64,000 nt of DNA from Spirosoma endbachense (GTDB lineage: Bacteria; Bacteroidota; Bacteroidia; Cytophagales; Spirosomataceae). The notes beneath the pieces were generated by a model, which saw only the letters and a list, made by a program, of their open reading frames with translations, did not search any database and was not told the origin of the DNA. Shown here in pieces: positions 8,771 to 17,880 of the stretch (positions are counted from its first letter, which is position 1; every line of letters starts with the position of its first letter). A program made the translations under genes and the position numbers. The stretch is from assembly GCF_010233585.1 (NCBI RefSeq), contig NZ_CP045997.1:7052914-7116913 (forward strand), read 5' to 3'.

Positions 8771-9577
8771 TTATTTCCCTGTTCGCTCTAAAACCTGCAT
8801 GGCTTCGGCATATCGACGACCCAGTTCACGGGCCGATGCCGCGTCGAAGTGGGTTTGATCCCCTTTATCAGTCAACCCTGATGCATCGACACAGGCGACA
8901 TGAGGCTCACTCCTGGGTAAAGCCCGAAGGATATTGTTGATCTGAGCGCCTGCTGGATTTTTAGCAACATAAAAGTCGCCCAGTGTTCCAACGACAACAG
9001 GTACGGCCGGAGCGCTTAAAACCTGGCGAAAACGGTTTATAAGCTGCTTTAATTTTTGTTCATATACAGCTGCCTGTTCGGGTTTACTGTCGCTCTCGCC
9101 CTGATGCCAGAGAATGCCATGCAGCGTACCCGTCTTCTGGGCCAGTTGCACTCGTTTTATAGCTTCATCGTAAGGATGACTATGGGTTTGCTCGTGATAA
9201 CCGCCCGGTTGCCAGGCATCAATAGCTGATCCGCCGGCTGCCGTCGGAATAAGACCAATAAACACGGTGGTGTCCTGAGTAGCCATTAATTTACCAAAAG
9301 CCAGGCCAGGACCGACACCAATTACATCGGGTTTGTCGAAGTGCAACGGGTCAGTGGCAGGAACCCACTGGTTGGCCCGGTTCAATACCCAGACGCGTGG
9401 ATGCGGAGTTTTGTCAACGGTTTCAACGGTTCCCCGGCCCGCCATGTTCGACTGCCCAGCCAGTACATACAGATGGAATTTCGTCGGCGAAATGCCCGGT
9501 GGAAATGATGATTGAGCAAGTACAGTCAGGCTATTCATGGCCAGAAAAGCAGCAATTACTAGAAATACTTTGCACAT
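8771..9577 (-). CDS. Secreted SASA-domain carbohydrate esterase (sialate O-acetylesterase-like)
   Basis: The protein has 268 residues with a signal peptide (MCKVFLVIAAFLAMNSLTVLAQ). The SGNH/SASA fold is clear: FHLYVLAGQSNMAG holds nucleophile Ser43, ILWHQGESDS is the conserved block with the oxyanion and HQGE motif, and DQTHFDAASARELG near the C-terminus supplies the Asp/His pair. Family members deacetylate sialic acids or xylan/hemicellulose sugars. Length is that of the single-domain esterases, so a sugar-ester deacetylase acting in the periplasm is the best call; the substrate is open. It is divergent from the KduD-like gene across 526 bp. Confidence 0.88.
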   Translation of the reverse strand: MCKVFLVIAAFLAMNSLTVLAQSSFPPGISPTKFHLYVLAGQSNMAGRGTVETVDKTPHPRVWVLNRANQWVPATDPLHFDKPDVIGVGPGLAFGKLMATQDTTVFIGLIPTAAGGSAIDAWQPGGYHEQTHSHPYDEAIKRVQLAQKTGTLHGILWHQGESDSKPEQAAVYEQKLKQLINRFRQVLSAPAVPVVVGTLGDFYVAKNPAGAQINNILRALPRSEPHVACVDASGLTDKGDQTHFDAASARELGRRYAEAMQVLERTGK

Positions 9578-10103
9578 AGTCGGGCATTTGCTTTAATGAG
9601 TAATGGCCAGTCTGATTATAAACCTCCCACTGGCAATCATATATTGAAATTAACGAAAGGTCGCTCACCTGTATATACTAAACACAAAACCGCTATTGTC
9701 GCTACCTGCTATACCGGACCGCGGTTTGCCAGCTTCATCGGCTATCGACACCAAAACAGATTGAGACGTTTAGAACCAGGTCGATCTCAAGAGTCCGGAT
9801 GAGCACGACAAAAGACTGTATTAAGCTGGGCTTCATCTTTTACTCTTTGCAAATAAAGAAAACTCATTATTGTCAAACTATAGCCTGATTCGTCAATTGT
9901 CCGATTTTTCCACTTATTTATTTTTAGTAGTATTATTTTTAGTTCAAGATGCATTCGAAAATGCATAGTTGAAATGCATTTCTGTTCAAACAGGGAAGTT
10001 TTCGTATTGAAAAAGTCCAAATTTAGGCTACTGTCTTCAAAAATCAATTTTATATTTTGACACTTATAAATTAAAATTGCATTTACTATCACAATGATGA
10101 ATT
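9578..10103. other. Divergent intergenic region, 526 bp
   Basis: This lies between the esterase and the KduD-like gene. Short frames here (for example 9596-9802 and 9787-10092 minus) have no protein-like composition. The supported content is the ATGCAT palindrome cluster at 9949-9982. Confidence 0.5.
9949..9982. promoter_or_regulatory. Palindrome cluster, candidate IclR-family operator
   Basis: ATGCATT-CGAA-AATGCAT (9949-9966) is a perfect inverted repeat. GAAATGCATTTC (9971-9982) is a perfect 12-bp palindrome. The latter closely resembles the half-sites of the E. coli IclR box (GAAATnATTTC) with one extra central base. It lies 121 nt upstream of the KduD-like gene, which is followed by an IclR-family regulator, the natural candidate to bind here. 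Confidence 0.55.
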
Positions 10104-10874
10104 ATGTCTATTCTACAGAAATTTGATTTGACTGGTAAAACGGCCCTTGTAACGGGGTGCAAACGAGGGATTGGCCGGGCAATGGCTGTTGCGTTAGCAG
10201 AAGCGGGTGCCAACATAATTGGTGTATCGGCTTCACTGGAGCAGGAAGGTAGCGCCGTTGAAGCCGATGTAACAGCATTGGGGCGTTCGTTTCGGGGTTA
10301 TCAATGCGATCTCAGCCAGCGCTCCGCTATTTATTCGTTTTTGGACGAAGTAAAACAAGCTTTTCCCGTCATTGATATATTGGTCAACAATGCGGGTACC
10401 ATCTTACGTAAGCCGGCCGCTGAACACCCCGATGAATATTGGGATTCAGTGATCGATACAAATCTGAATGCTCCGTTTATTCTGACCCGCGAAATTGGGC
10501 GCGATATGGTAGCCCGAGGATCGGGGAAAATCATTTTCACGGCCTCCCTGCTTACTTTTCAGGGTGGCATAACGGTACCGGGCTATGCTGCCAGCAAAGG
10601 GGCGATTGGTAGTTTGGCGAAAGCGTTTGCCAACGAGTGGGCAGCTAAAGGCGTTAATGTCAATGCCATTGCACCAGGTTATATCGCTACCGACAATACG
10701 GAGGCTCTTCGGAACGATGCCGATCGCAGTCAAAGTATCCTGGCCCGGATTCCAGCCGGGCGCTGGGGAGAACCCGAGGACTTTAAAGGCCCTACTGTAT
10801 TTCTGGCATCAGAAGCCTCAAATTATGTCCACGGTACCATTATTACCGTAGATGGAGGCTGGATGGGCCGTTGA
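10104..10874 (+). CDS. kduD: SDR dehydrogenase, KduD-like (2-deoxy-D-gluconate 3-dehydrogenase / 3-deoxy-hexosulosonate reductase)
   Basis: The protein has 256 residues, a classical SDR. The cofactor loop is TGCKRGIG (17-24), the structural NNAG is 95-98, catalytic Ser148 sits in TASLLTFQGG, and the YAASK motif gives Tyr161/Lys165. The opening FDLTGKTALVTGCKRGIGRAMA and the end IITVDGGWMGR match the KduD group, which acts late in pectin/alginate-type uronate breakdown by interconverting 3-deoxy-hexosulosonates. KduI is not in the window, so the exact substrate is inferred. The downstream IclR-type gene (106 bp away) is a likely local regulator; KdgR of pectin pathways belongs to that family. 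Confidence 0.82.
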   Translation: MSILQKFDLTGKTALVTGCKRGIGRAMAVALAEAGANIIGVSASLEQEGSAVEADVTALGRSFRGYQCDLSQRSAIYSFLDEVKQAFPVIDILVNNAGTILRKPAAEHPDEYWDSVIDTNLNAPFILTREIGRDMVARGSGKIIFTASLLTFQGGITVPGYAASKGAIGSLAKAFANEWAAKGVNVNAIAPGYIATDNTEALRNDADRSQSILARIPAGRWGEPEDFKGPTVFLASEASNYVHGTIITVDGGWMGR

Positions 10875-10979
10875 TTTCTAATGCTGAACGATTAGAGGAA
10901 TGAACGCGAGATCAAGATAGCAAGCTGGCATCCTTCCCGTCATTCAGCATTTATTCTTCATAATTTAGTACTGAAAATC

Positions 10980-11717
10980 ATGGTCTTAGTTGTCGTCAAA
11001 GCATTAGATATTCTGGAGTATATAGCCCGCGATGCAGACCGGGCTTACTCGCTGACCGAAATAGCCGAGGGATTGAACATGCATCAGGCTACCTGCGTCA
11101 ATATTTTACAGACGCTGGTTGAAAAAAGCTATCTGGAACATTTGGGCCGAAAAAAAGGCTATCGGCTTGGCCCGATGGCCTACAATTTGACCAACAACTT
11201 ATCGTATAGTCAGCACCTGGTAACGGCGGCTAAAGAGGTGATGGAAAGCCTGACAGCCCGATTCAATGAGACCTCTATTCTGGGCGTTATCAGAAACCAG
11301 AAACGGTTCATTGTTCATTTGGTTAACAGCGACCAGGACTTGCAGGTCCGCAGCCGCACCGAGCGCAGTCTGTACGAGACAGCAACAGGGCGGCTTTTGT
11401 TGGCTTATTTGTCGCCTAGAGAGCGGGATAGTCTGATCGCCAATATTGGGTTGCCCTCGTCCATTATTTGGCCGGAAGCAGACACGCAGGCTGGCTTGGA
11501 GGCTGAGTTATCCAAAATACAAGCCGAAGGTCTTTGCGTAACGCTGTCGCCAACGCACATTATTGGGCTCGCCGTTCCTATTCGGAAACAGAAGCAGGTG
11601 GTTGCCAGTCTCAGTATTTTTTTACCGGAAATCCGCTGCTCAATTACGCGACAGAAGGAAATTGTGCAATCATTACAGCTGGCTGCCCAGGCTATTAATG
11701 AACGCCTGGATGCATAA
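10980..11717 (+). CDS. IclR-family transcriptional regulator
   Basis: The protein has 245 residues. The N-terminal winged helix (about 5-65) includes YSLTEIAEGLNMHQATCVNILQTL, and the IclR effector domain follows (about 75-240), with the signature TATGRLLLAYLSPRE and GLAVPIRKQKQVVASLSIF. Such dimers bind short palindromes and respond to small acids such as keto-deoxygluconate or glyoxylate. Linkage to the KduD-like gene suggests control of uronate use, and the palindromes at 9949-9982 are the best candidate operator. The start ATG gives an unusually short lead-in (MVLVVVKALDIL) but matches the usual helix 1. Confidence 0.88.
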   Translation: MVLVVVKALDILEYIARDADRAYSLTEIAEGLNMHQATCVNILQTLVEKSYLEHLGRKKGYRLGPMAYNLTNNLSYSQHLVTAAKEVMESLTARFNETSILGVIRNQKRFIVHLVNSDQDLQVRSRTERSLYETATGRLLLAYLSPRERDSLIANIGLPSSIIWPEADTQAGLEAELSKIQAEGLCVTLSPTHIIGLAVPIRKQKQVVASLSIFLPEIRCSITRQKEIVQSLQLAAQAINERLDA

Positions 11718-11775
11718 ATTTATCTAAAGTTTTCGGGCAGTATTTAGCTGCATCTGACTAGCTTCAACTCACGCT

Positions 11776-13968
11776 TTAATTTATAAATACCTCATCGACA
11801 AGCAGTAAGGCAGGCTTACCTTTATTTCCATGCCATTCGGGGAGTTTACTCAGCGGTTTAGCGACGATTTTCAGATAGGAGACAGTTTGGGGCCTGAACG
11901 TACAGCCAATGGCGGTTAAGCTGGGAGCGCTTTTTTCGGCGGGCATGGCGGGCTGCTTAGTTGCGATGAGCTTCATCTGAGTTCGGCTGTTCCCTCCCCA
12001 GATTTCAATAATCATCGGTGGGAATATCCCGGTTTCCGGCTCAACCATGGTCCGTAAAGCAACAGCCGACACACTGACCGGTTTCGTAAATTCCGATACC
12101 AGCGCCATATCATTCTTTCTGAAACCCGCCCAGTTGTTGGCCCACGCGGGACTATTGGCATTAAATGTACCGAGCTTTCCATCGAAAAAGGTGTGTGCGC
12201 CATCGGCCTGATGAACCGGATTAAGCGGCAGCAGTAAATTCACGCTGTCGGGACGGTAAGCACTTTTGTAATAATCAAACGTGGCCACATTGCTGCCATA
12301 CCAGCCCGTTTTATACGCCTTAACTTTAATTGACGTGTTATCATTGATAATCATCTGGTTCGTCAACACCGGCGATTTGATGCTATCTGGTTCTGTTCCA
12401 TCGGTTGTGTAACGTAGCTGAACGCCCCGAATTGGATGTTCTATCTTTACGGGAAGTTGTTGGACGAAAATTGTAGAACTGTTTTTTACCTGCGGTGGAT
12501 TCAGCCGGATGGGATCGCTCTTGTCGCCGTCGAAGCCGGCAATAAACTGGATTTGCTGATTGGCTTTTTGGAGTTGCTGAATTTCAACGGGCGTTAACGC
12601 CGTTTCCCAGACAGAAACGGTTTTCAGGTTTTTGAAGGCATTGATCTGCTTTCGTAAATCGGCATAGGTCACCTTCGTTCCGGATAATGCCAGGCTTTTC
12701 AGTTGCTTTAACGAGGCCAATTCGCTCAGTCCGGCTCCTGTAATGTCGGTAAAGTTGAGGTCTAGTATCTGCAAGTTTTCAAACTGGCTAATCTGCTTTA
12801 AATCAGCATCTTTTACGGGCAGTTTATTAAGATTGAGGGAGATAATCTGCCGTTTTACAGCGCTCAGTTCGGCTATTTTTTCGGGCGTGTAGTTGTTTTT
12901 GTTATACAGGTTGACTGCCAGCGCAGGGGATTCTCTGGCTAATGGTGCAATCCGGCGGTAATCGTTATTCAGTTTCTGGATCGTTTCTTCATCAGCGGCC
13001 TCAAAATTAAATTCTTCAGCTGGTTGTTCTGTCGGTTTAAATAAACTCGACGCTATAAACCGCAACGAGTCAGCGGGTGGCAGGTCAATAACCTTTTTAG
13101 TAAAACTGGCATTGCCTTTCACCCATAATGCCAACAGGTTCATTTCCTGGGGTGTAAGCTGGGTTTTTCCCAAAGGAGGCATGTGTTTCTTTTCGTCCGG
13201 CGGCAGATGAATACGCTGAAGTAACAGACTACTATCGGGCTTTCCGGCAATGAATAACTTCCCGGATTTTCCGCCCTTCCGAATCGATTCGGCATCCGTG
13301 AGCATCAATTCTCCTTTCAGTTTGTCGGGATTATGACAGCTTACACACTTCTGCTCCAGGATGGGCTGAATAACATGGGTAAAGACCAGTGCCTGATCGA
13401 GCGCAACGGGTGCCGCCTTTGTTCGGCTGGTTATCGGTGCAAAAATAAAGTTATCGCCATGCGTTAAGGCTGCACCATAATGCCCGGCAACAAACAGAAA
13501 AAGAATTGTCGTTACTGCGCTTACCTTGGCCATTGGGGCGCTATACCAGGTTTTGTTTCGGCTCCAGTAAATGAGACAGGCCGCAAAGAAGATCATTACC
13601 CCCGACCACTTATGCCTTGCCAGGAGCTGGCCCGTATAGCCATCTTCTTTGGCCAGAAACAAGCCCATAATGACCGTAACACCAGCCGACAAAGTGCCAA
13701 CCAGCAAGAGGTTTGTGAGAAAATTACGGTAAAAATCCGCACCGGCCGACTGGTTCGCTGAAGTAGCCTGGTTAAACCGGAAAGCCTCCATAACCATCGC
13801 CAATAACAGAATAACAATCGGAAAATGCAGTAATAACGGATGCATTCGCCCAACAGCCTGTAACCAGAATGGCACGACAATTTTATCCTCAAACAGCAAC
13901 AGAACCAGGATAAAGATTGCCGAAGCGAACAATATCTGTTCTGCCCAGCCTGTAAGCTTTTTATTCAT
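11776..13968 (-). CDS. Membrane-anchored planctomycete-type cytochrome C / LRR / CHB_HEX_C protein
   Basis: The protein has 730 residues from the ATG at 13968; an in-frame TTG six codons upstream is rejected. The first 175 residues are membrane-spanning and DUF2231-like (RMHPLLLHFPIVILLLAMVM, GHYGAALTHG). Next comes a PSCyt1 domain with haem motif CVSCH (208-212) and the planctomycete-type context PDKLKGELMLTDAES. Leucine-rich-repeat segments follow (LQILDLNFTDITGAGLSELA), then a CHB_HEX_C-like segment (YTTDGTEPDS, about 525-580) and a C-terminal beta-sandwich. The family role is unclear, possibly electron transfer coupled to a surface oxidase. It is the last gene of a three-gene operon, 21 bp after the DUF1501 gene. 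Confidence 0.85.
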   Translation of the reverse strand: MNKKLTGWAEQILFASAIFILVLLLFEDKIVVPFWLQAVGRMHPLLLHFPIVILLLAMVMEAFRFNQATSANQSAGADFYRNFLTNLLLVGTLSAGVTVIMGLFLAKEDGYTGQLLARHKWSGVMIFFAACLIYWSRNKTWYSAPMAKVSAVTTILFLFVAGHYGAALTHGDNFIFAPITSRTKAAPVALDQALVFTHVIQPILEQKCVSCHNPDKLKGELMLTDAESIRKGGKSGKLFIAGKPDSSLLLQRIHLPPDEKKHMPPLGKTQLTPQEMNLLALWVKGNASFTKKVIDLPPADSLRFIASSLFKPTEQPAEEFNFEAADEETIQKLNNDYRRIAPLARESPALAVNLYNKNNYTPEKIAELSAVKRQIISLNLNKLPVKDADLKQISQFENLQILDLNFTDITGAGLSELASLKQLKSLALSGTKVTYADLRKQINAFKNLKTVSVWETALTPVEIQQLQKANQQIQFIAGFDGDKSDPIRLNPPQVKNSSTIFVQQLPVKIEHPIRGVQLRYTTDGTEPDSIKSPVLTNQMIINDNTSIKVKAYKTGWYGSNVATFDYYKSAYRPDSVNLLLPLNPVHQADGAHTFFDGKLGTFNANSPAWANNWAGFRKNDMALVSEFTKPVSVSAVALRTMVEPETGIFPPMIIEIWGGNSRTQMKLIATKQPAMPAEKSAPSLTAIGCTFRPQTVSYLKIVAKPLSKLPEWHGNKGKPALLLVDEVFIN

Positions 13969-13989
13969 GGAGAAGTAATGGTGCAAAGT

Positions 13990-15444
13990 TTAGGCAATGA
14001 GGCCTGGAATTACTTTCCCGGAAACGTCTGTCAACCGGTATCGGCGGCCCAAATGTTTGAAAATCAATTTCTCATGATTAAGACCTAACTGGTGCAGCAC
14101 GGTGGCCTGAAAATCATGAACGTGGACTGGATTGTTGACGATGTTATACCCCACCTCGTCGGTTTCGCCGTAGACAATTCCGGGTTTGATACCACCGCCC
14201 GCCATCCAGATCGTAAAGCAACGCGGATGATGGTCACGACCGTAATTGTCTTTGGTCAATTTGCCCTGAGTATAGCTGGTCCGGCCAAACTCTCCCCCCC
14301 AGATCACGAGCGTTTCGTCCAGCAAACCGCGCTGTTTCAGGTCAGTGACTAAAGCAGCCGACGCCTGATCGACGTCTTTAGCCTGTTTCGCTATTTCGAA
14401 TGGAAGATTGCCGTGCTGATCCCAACCCTGATGATATAACTGCACAAACCGCACGCCATTTTCCGATAACTTGCGGGCTAGCAAGCAGTTAGCCGCAAAT
14501 GTACCAGGCACCAGGCAATCCGGACCATAGAGCTTAATGATATCGTCCGGCTCTTTCGACAGGTCCATGACTTCGGGAACGGCTGTTTGCATCCGGTATG
14601 CCATTTCGTATTGCTTTACTTTGGCCGTTATTTCCGGATCGCCAAACTCCTGATACGAAAGGTCGTTCAGTTGAGCCAGGTTATCGAGCATTTCCCGGCG
14701 ATCCTGCCGGTTCATGCCTTCCGGGTCGCGCAGATAAAGCACCGGATCTTCGCCCTTGCTGAACTGAACACCCTGATGAATGGAATCCAGAAACCCATTC
14801 GACCAGAGTTTCGAATAAACACCCTGTCCGTTGCCAATGCCGCGGGAAAGCAGGACGGTGAAGTTGGGCAGATTTTTGTTTTCGTTGCCCAGCCCATAAC
14901 TCAGCCAGGCACCCATGCTGGGTCGGTTGCCCTGTTGCGAGCCGGTTTGCAGGAACGTTAATGCCGGGTCGTGGTTAATAGCCTCGGTATACATCGACTT
15001 CACGATGCAAAGATCATCCACCACCTTAGCCGTGTAGGGCAGCAAATCGCTTATCCAGGCCCCAGACTGGCCATATTGTTTAAAATCGACGAAAGATCCA
15101 ACCAACGGAAACGCCTTCTGATTGGCGGTCATGCCCGTTAGCCGCTGCCCGGCGCGAATCGAAGGCGGTAGTTCTTCGCCCAACATTTCGCATAGTTTGG
15201 GCTTGAAATCAAATAATTCCTGTTGCGACGGCGCCCCGTTCTGGAATAAATAGATAACCCGTTTTGCTTTGGGTGCGAAATGCGGAATGCCCGGCGTCAA
15301 TCCCTCTTCATCAACGCCACGTCCGCTGAACAGATCAGGAATCAGCAACGAACCCAATGCCGCACTGCCTAATCCTAAGCTTAATCGGGATAGAAAACGA
15401 CGCCGGTTAAAATTCAGGCCGTGTTCCAAAATTTCTTTTTCCAT
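13990..15444 (-). CDS. DUF1501 family protein with Tat signal
   Basis: The protein has 484 residues. The N-terminus has a twin-arginine-type signal (NFNRRRFLSRLSLGLGSAALGS), implying folded export. The DUF1501 body shows VIYLFQNGAPSQQELFDFKP early, then LVIWGGEFGRTSYTQG and YGRDHHPRCF, with HVHDFQATVLHQLGL near the end. DUF1501 proteins have an alkaline-phosphatase/sulfatase-like fold and almost always neighbour PSD1 genes. The biochemical role is not established. It starts 5 bp after the PSD1 stop, so translational coupling is likely. Confidence 0.92.
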   Translation of the reverse strand: MEKEILEHGLNFNRRRFLSRLSLGLGSAALGSLLIPDLFSGRGVDEEGLTPGIPHFAPKAKRVIYLFQNGAPSQQELFDFKPKLCEMLGEELPPSIRAGQRLTGMTANQKAFPLVGSFVDFKQYGQSGAWISDLLPYTAKVVDDLCIVKSMYTEAINHDPALTFLQTGSQQGNRPSMGAWLSYGLGNENKNLPNFTVLLSRGIGNGQGVYSKLWSNGFLDSIHQGVQFSKGEDPVLYLRDPEGMNRQDRREMLDNLAQLNDLSYQEFGDPEITAKVKQYEMAYRMQTAVPEVMDLSKEPDDIIKLYGPDCLVPGTFAANCLLARKLSENGVRFVQLYHQGWDQHGNLPFEIAKQAKDVDQASAALVTDLKQRGLLDETLVIWGGEFGRTSYTQGKLTKDNYGRDHHPRCFTIWMAGGGIKPGIVYGETDEVGYNIVNNPVHVHDFQATVLHQLGLNHEKLIFKHLGRRYRLTDVSGKVIPGLIA

Positions 15445-15449
15445 TGGAG

Positions 15450-17768
15450 TCAGGACTTTGTGATGGTTTCTTCCAGGTTATAAATCGTCGTTACAACCCG
15501 CATCAACGCGGCAAGTTTACTCTTATCAATGCTTGCCGGGATGGGGTATTCGCCAACGGCTATTACCTTTTCTGCCTTTTTTCGGTCGATCTTTTGTCGC
15601 TCTTTTTCGTAGTATGAAGCTAAAATCGTGACTTCCTTTTCGGTTGGTTTCCGGCTTACGATCAGCCGAAACGCTTTGTTGATTTTGTCATTTATTGCCC
15701 CTTTTTCTGCCAATAACCGGGCCGCCAATACGCGCGAAGCCTCCAATACGGCCGGATCGTTAAGCATCACTAAAGCCTGAAGCGGTGTATTGGTCTTGAG
15801 TCGTTTCACTTCGCACAGATCCCGATTACTGGCATCGAAAATAGCCATCGATGGCGGGGGGCTGGTTCGCTTGATCAGGGTATACATGCCCCGACGATAG
15901 AGCTTCGAGCCATGATCCTGTGTATACATCGATAGCAGACCCCTACCCGATGTAGACCCCTCCCACAAACCCGGTGGCTGATAGGGTTTGACGCTGGGGC
16001 CACCAATCGTTCCGTTCAGCAACCCACTGCTGGATAGCACCAGATCCCGGATAAATTCGGCCGGAATCCGGTAGCGCGGCCCACGAGCTAATAAGCGGTT
16101 GTCGGGGTCGGTCTGTAGTTTTTCGGGCGTAACTACAGCCGACTGGCGGTAAGTAGCCGACATAACCATCTGCTTCACCAGCCGTTTAATATCCCATCCG
16201 TGATCCATAAAATCGACCGCCAGCCAGTCCAGCAGCTCGGGGTGCGAAGGTAGCTCGCCCTGCATGCCGAAATCACCCGATGTTTTAACGATTCCTTTTC
16301 CAAAAAACTCCTGCCATAACAGGTTTACGTAAACCCGCGCCGTCAGAGGGTTCTGCCTGTCGAACAGCCACTTGGCCAATCCCAGCCGATTTTTGGGGTA
16401 GCTGCTGTTAAAGGGTAAGATGGCTTTGGGCGTTCCGGGCTGTACTTCTTCGCCAGGCGCATCATATACACCCCGTTTGAGCACGAAGGTTTTTCGAAGG
16501 GTATCCTGGTCGCCCATGACGGATACGATCAGTTGATTGGTATCGCGCTTATTCACAAACGACAGAATATCTTTTACATCCTTATCGCTGATTTCCATCA
16601 AGGGTTTCTTGGCATATGTATCGGGGCCGCCAATAACCGATTCCATACCGACTTCCTTGATGTTATTAAAAAAAGCGAACATCTGGTAGTATTCCTTCTG
16701 GGAGAACGGATCGTACTTATGATCGTGACAATGAGCACATTCCAGTGTAACGCCCAGCAGGCCCTTGCCAAACATGTCGTTCCGATCGGTGACGTACATG
16801 ATCCGGTATTCTTCCTGAATAACACCCCCTTCTTCAGTTATTTTATGATTCCGATTGAAGCCCGTAGCCAGCAATTGCTCTTTAGTCGAGGCCGGTAGTA
16901 AGTCACCGGCCAATTGCCAGGTAACGAACTCATCGTAAGGCTTATTTTGGTTGAACGCATGGATCACCCAGTCGCGCCAGGGCCACTGCGTACGGTAGCC
17001 ATCGTCCTGATAGCCATGTGAATCGGCGTAACGGGCCAGATCCAGCCAGTGCAGCGCCATTTTTTCGCCATAGGCCGGGTTACTTAACAACTGATCAACC
17101 GCTTTCTCATAGGCTTTTGGGCTTTTGTCGGCCAGAAACTGATCCATCATAAGCAGGCTGGGCGGCAGGCCGAGCAAATCCAGACTGAGCCGTTTCAGCA
17201 ACCGTTCTTTGTCGGCTTCTGCGTTTGGTGTCAGGCCGTTCTGCTCCAGCTTGTGCAGAATGAACCGATCGATCTCATTTTTAGGCCATTCCGTCTGATT
17301 AACTACCGGAAGTACAGGTTTCTTTGGCGCAACAAAGGCCCAGTGCTTTTGATAAGTGGCTCCCTGCTTGATCCATTTCTCAATGAGCTTGATTTCATGT
17401 GAAGACAGTTTCAGATTCGATGCCGGGGGGGGCATTAAGGTGGCTGTATCTTCGGAGGTAATCCGCAAAAAGACCTGCGACAGTTCGGGTTTACCAGGTA
17501 CCAACGCATGCGCAGACGGATGCTCTTTTAGGGCTTTATAGGCACTTTCTGCCACATCGAGCCGCAAGCCTGCCTGGCGCTTATTGGCATCCGGACCGTG
17601 GCAGGCCAGGCATTTATCGGACAGAATAGGCCGGATGTCAAAATTATAGCTAACTACGTCCGGTAGCTGCGCATTTTCAGTCATTTTTGACGAACTGGAC
17701 GTGCAGGACTGGAAACACCAGCCAATTCCCGCAATCACAGTAAACAGATAATAAGACATTGTTCTCAT
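15450..17768 (-). CDS. PSD1 / DUF1553 / DUF1549 planctomycete cytochrome C domain lipoprotein
   Basis: The protein has 772 residues with a likely lipoprotein signal (Cys22 in WCFQSC). The PSCyt1 haem domain has CLACH at 53-57 (CLACHGPDANKRQAGLRLD). The DUF1549/PSCyt2 domain follows (about 160-370, LLGLPPS and HWLDLARYADSHGYQDDG) with a second haem-like site CAHCHDHKYDP. The C-terminal DUF1553/PSD1 domain covers about 480-730 (RVYVNLLWQEFFGKGIV, TYRQSAVV, TNTPLQALVMLNDP). It is first in the operon with DUF1501 and the membrane cytochrome. This set is very expanded in Planctomycetes and appears in Spirosoma-like Bacteroidota. A role in oxidative attack on complex substrates is suspected but unproven. 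Confidence 0.92.
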   Translation of the reverse strand: MRTMSYYLFTVIAGIGWCFQSCTSSSSKMTENAQLPDVVSYNFDIRPILSDKCLACHGPDANKRQAGLRLDVAESAYKALKEHPSAHALVPGKPELSQVFLRITSEDTATLMPPPASNLKLSSHEIKLIEKWIKQGATYQKHWAFVAPKKPVLPVVNQTEWPKNEIDRFILHKLEQNGLTPNAEADKERLLKRLSLDLLGLPPSLLMMDQFLADKSPKAYEKAVDQLLSNPAYGEKMALHWLDLARYADSHGYQDDGYRTQWPWRDWVIHAFNQNKPYDEFVTWQLAGDLLPASTKEQLLATGFNRNHKITEEGGVIQEEYRIMYVTDRNDMFGKGLLGVTLECAHCHDHKYDPFSQKEYYQMFAFFNNIKEVGMESVIGGPDTYAKKPLMEISDKDVKDILSFVNKRDTNQLIVSVMGDQDTLRKTFVLKRGVYDAPGEEVQPGTPKAILPFNSSYPKNRLGLAKWLFDRQNPLTARVYVNLLWQEFFGKGIVKTSGDFGMQGELPSHPELLDWLAVDFMDHGWDIKRLVKQMVMSATYRQSAVVTPEKLQTDPDNRLLARGPRYRIPAEFIRDLVLSSSGLLNGTIGGPSVKPYQPPGLWEGSTSGRGLLSMYTQDHGSKLYRRGMYTLIKRTSPPPSMAIFDASNRDLCEVKRLKTNTPLQALVMLNDPAVLEASRVLAARLLAEKGAINDKINKAFRLIVSRKPTEKEVTILASYYEKERQKIDRKKAEKVIAVGEYPIPASIDKSKLAALMRVVTTIYNLEETITKS

Positions 17769-17880
17769 ACTATCCCTCGCCTACTTTTTCAATCAAGGAT
17801 AAAAAGCTTTCTTTTCTACTTACGGAGATTATTAGTCACCTCAAGATCAATCACTTACAACAATCTAATTGAGTTATAAG

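Noticed and set aside
9596..10092. Short frames in the esterase-KduD gap
   Set aside because: Composition is not protein-like and no start signals or known domains are seen; the region is better read as regulatory.
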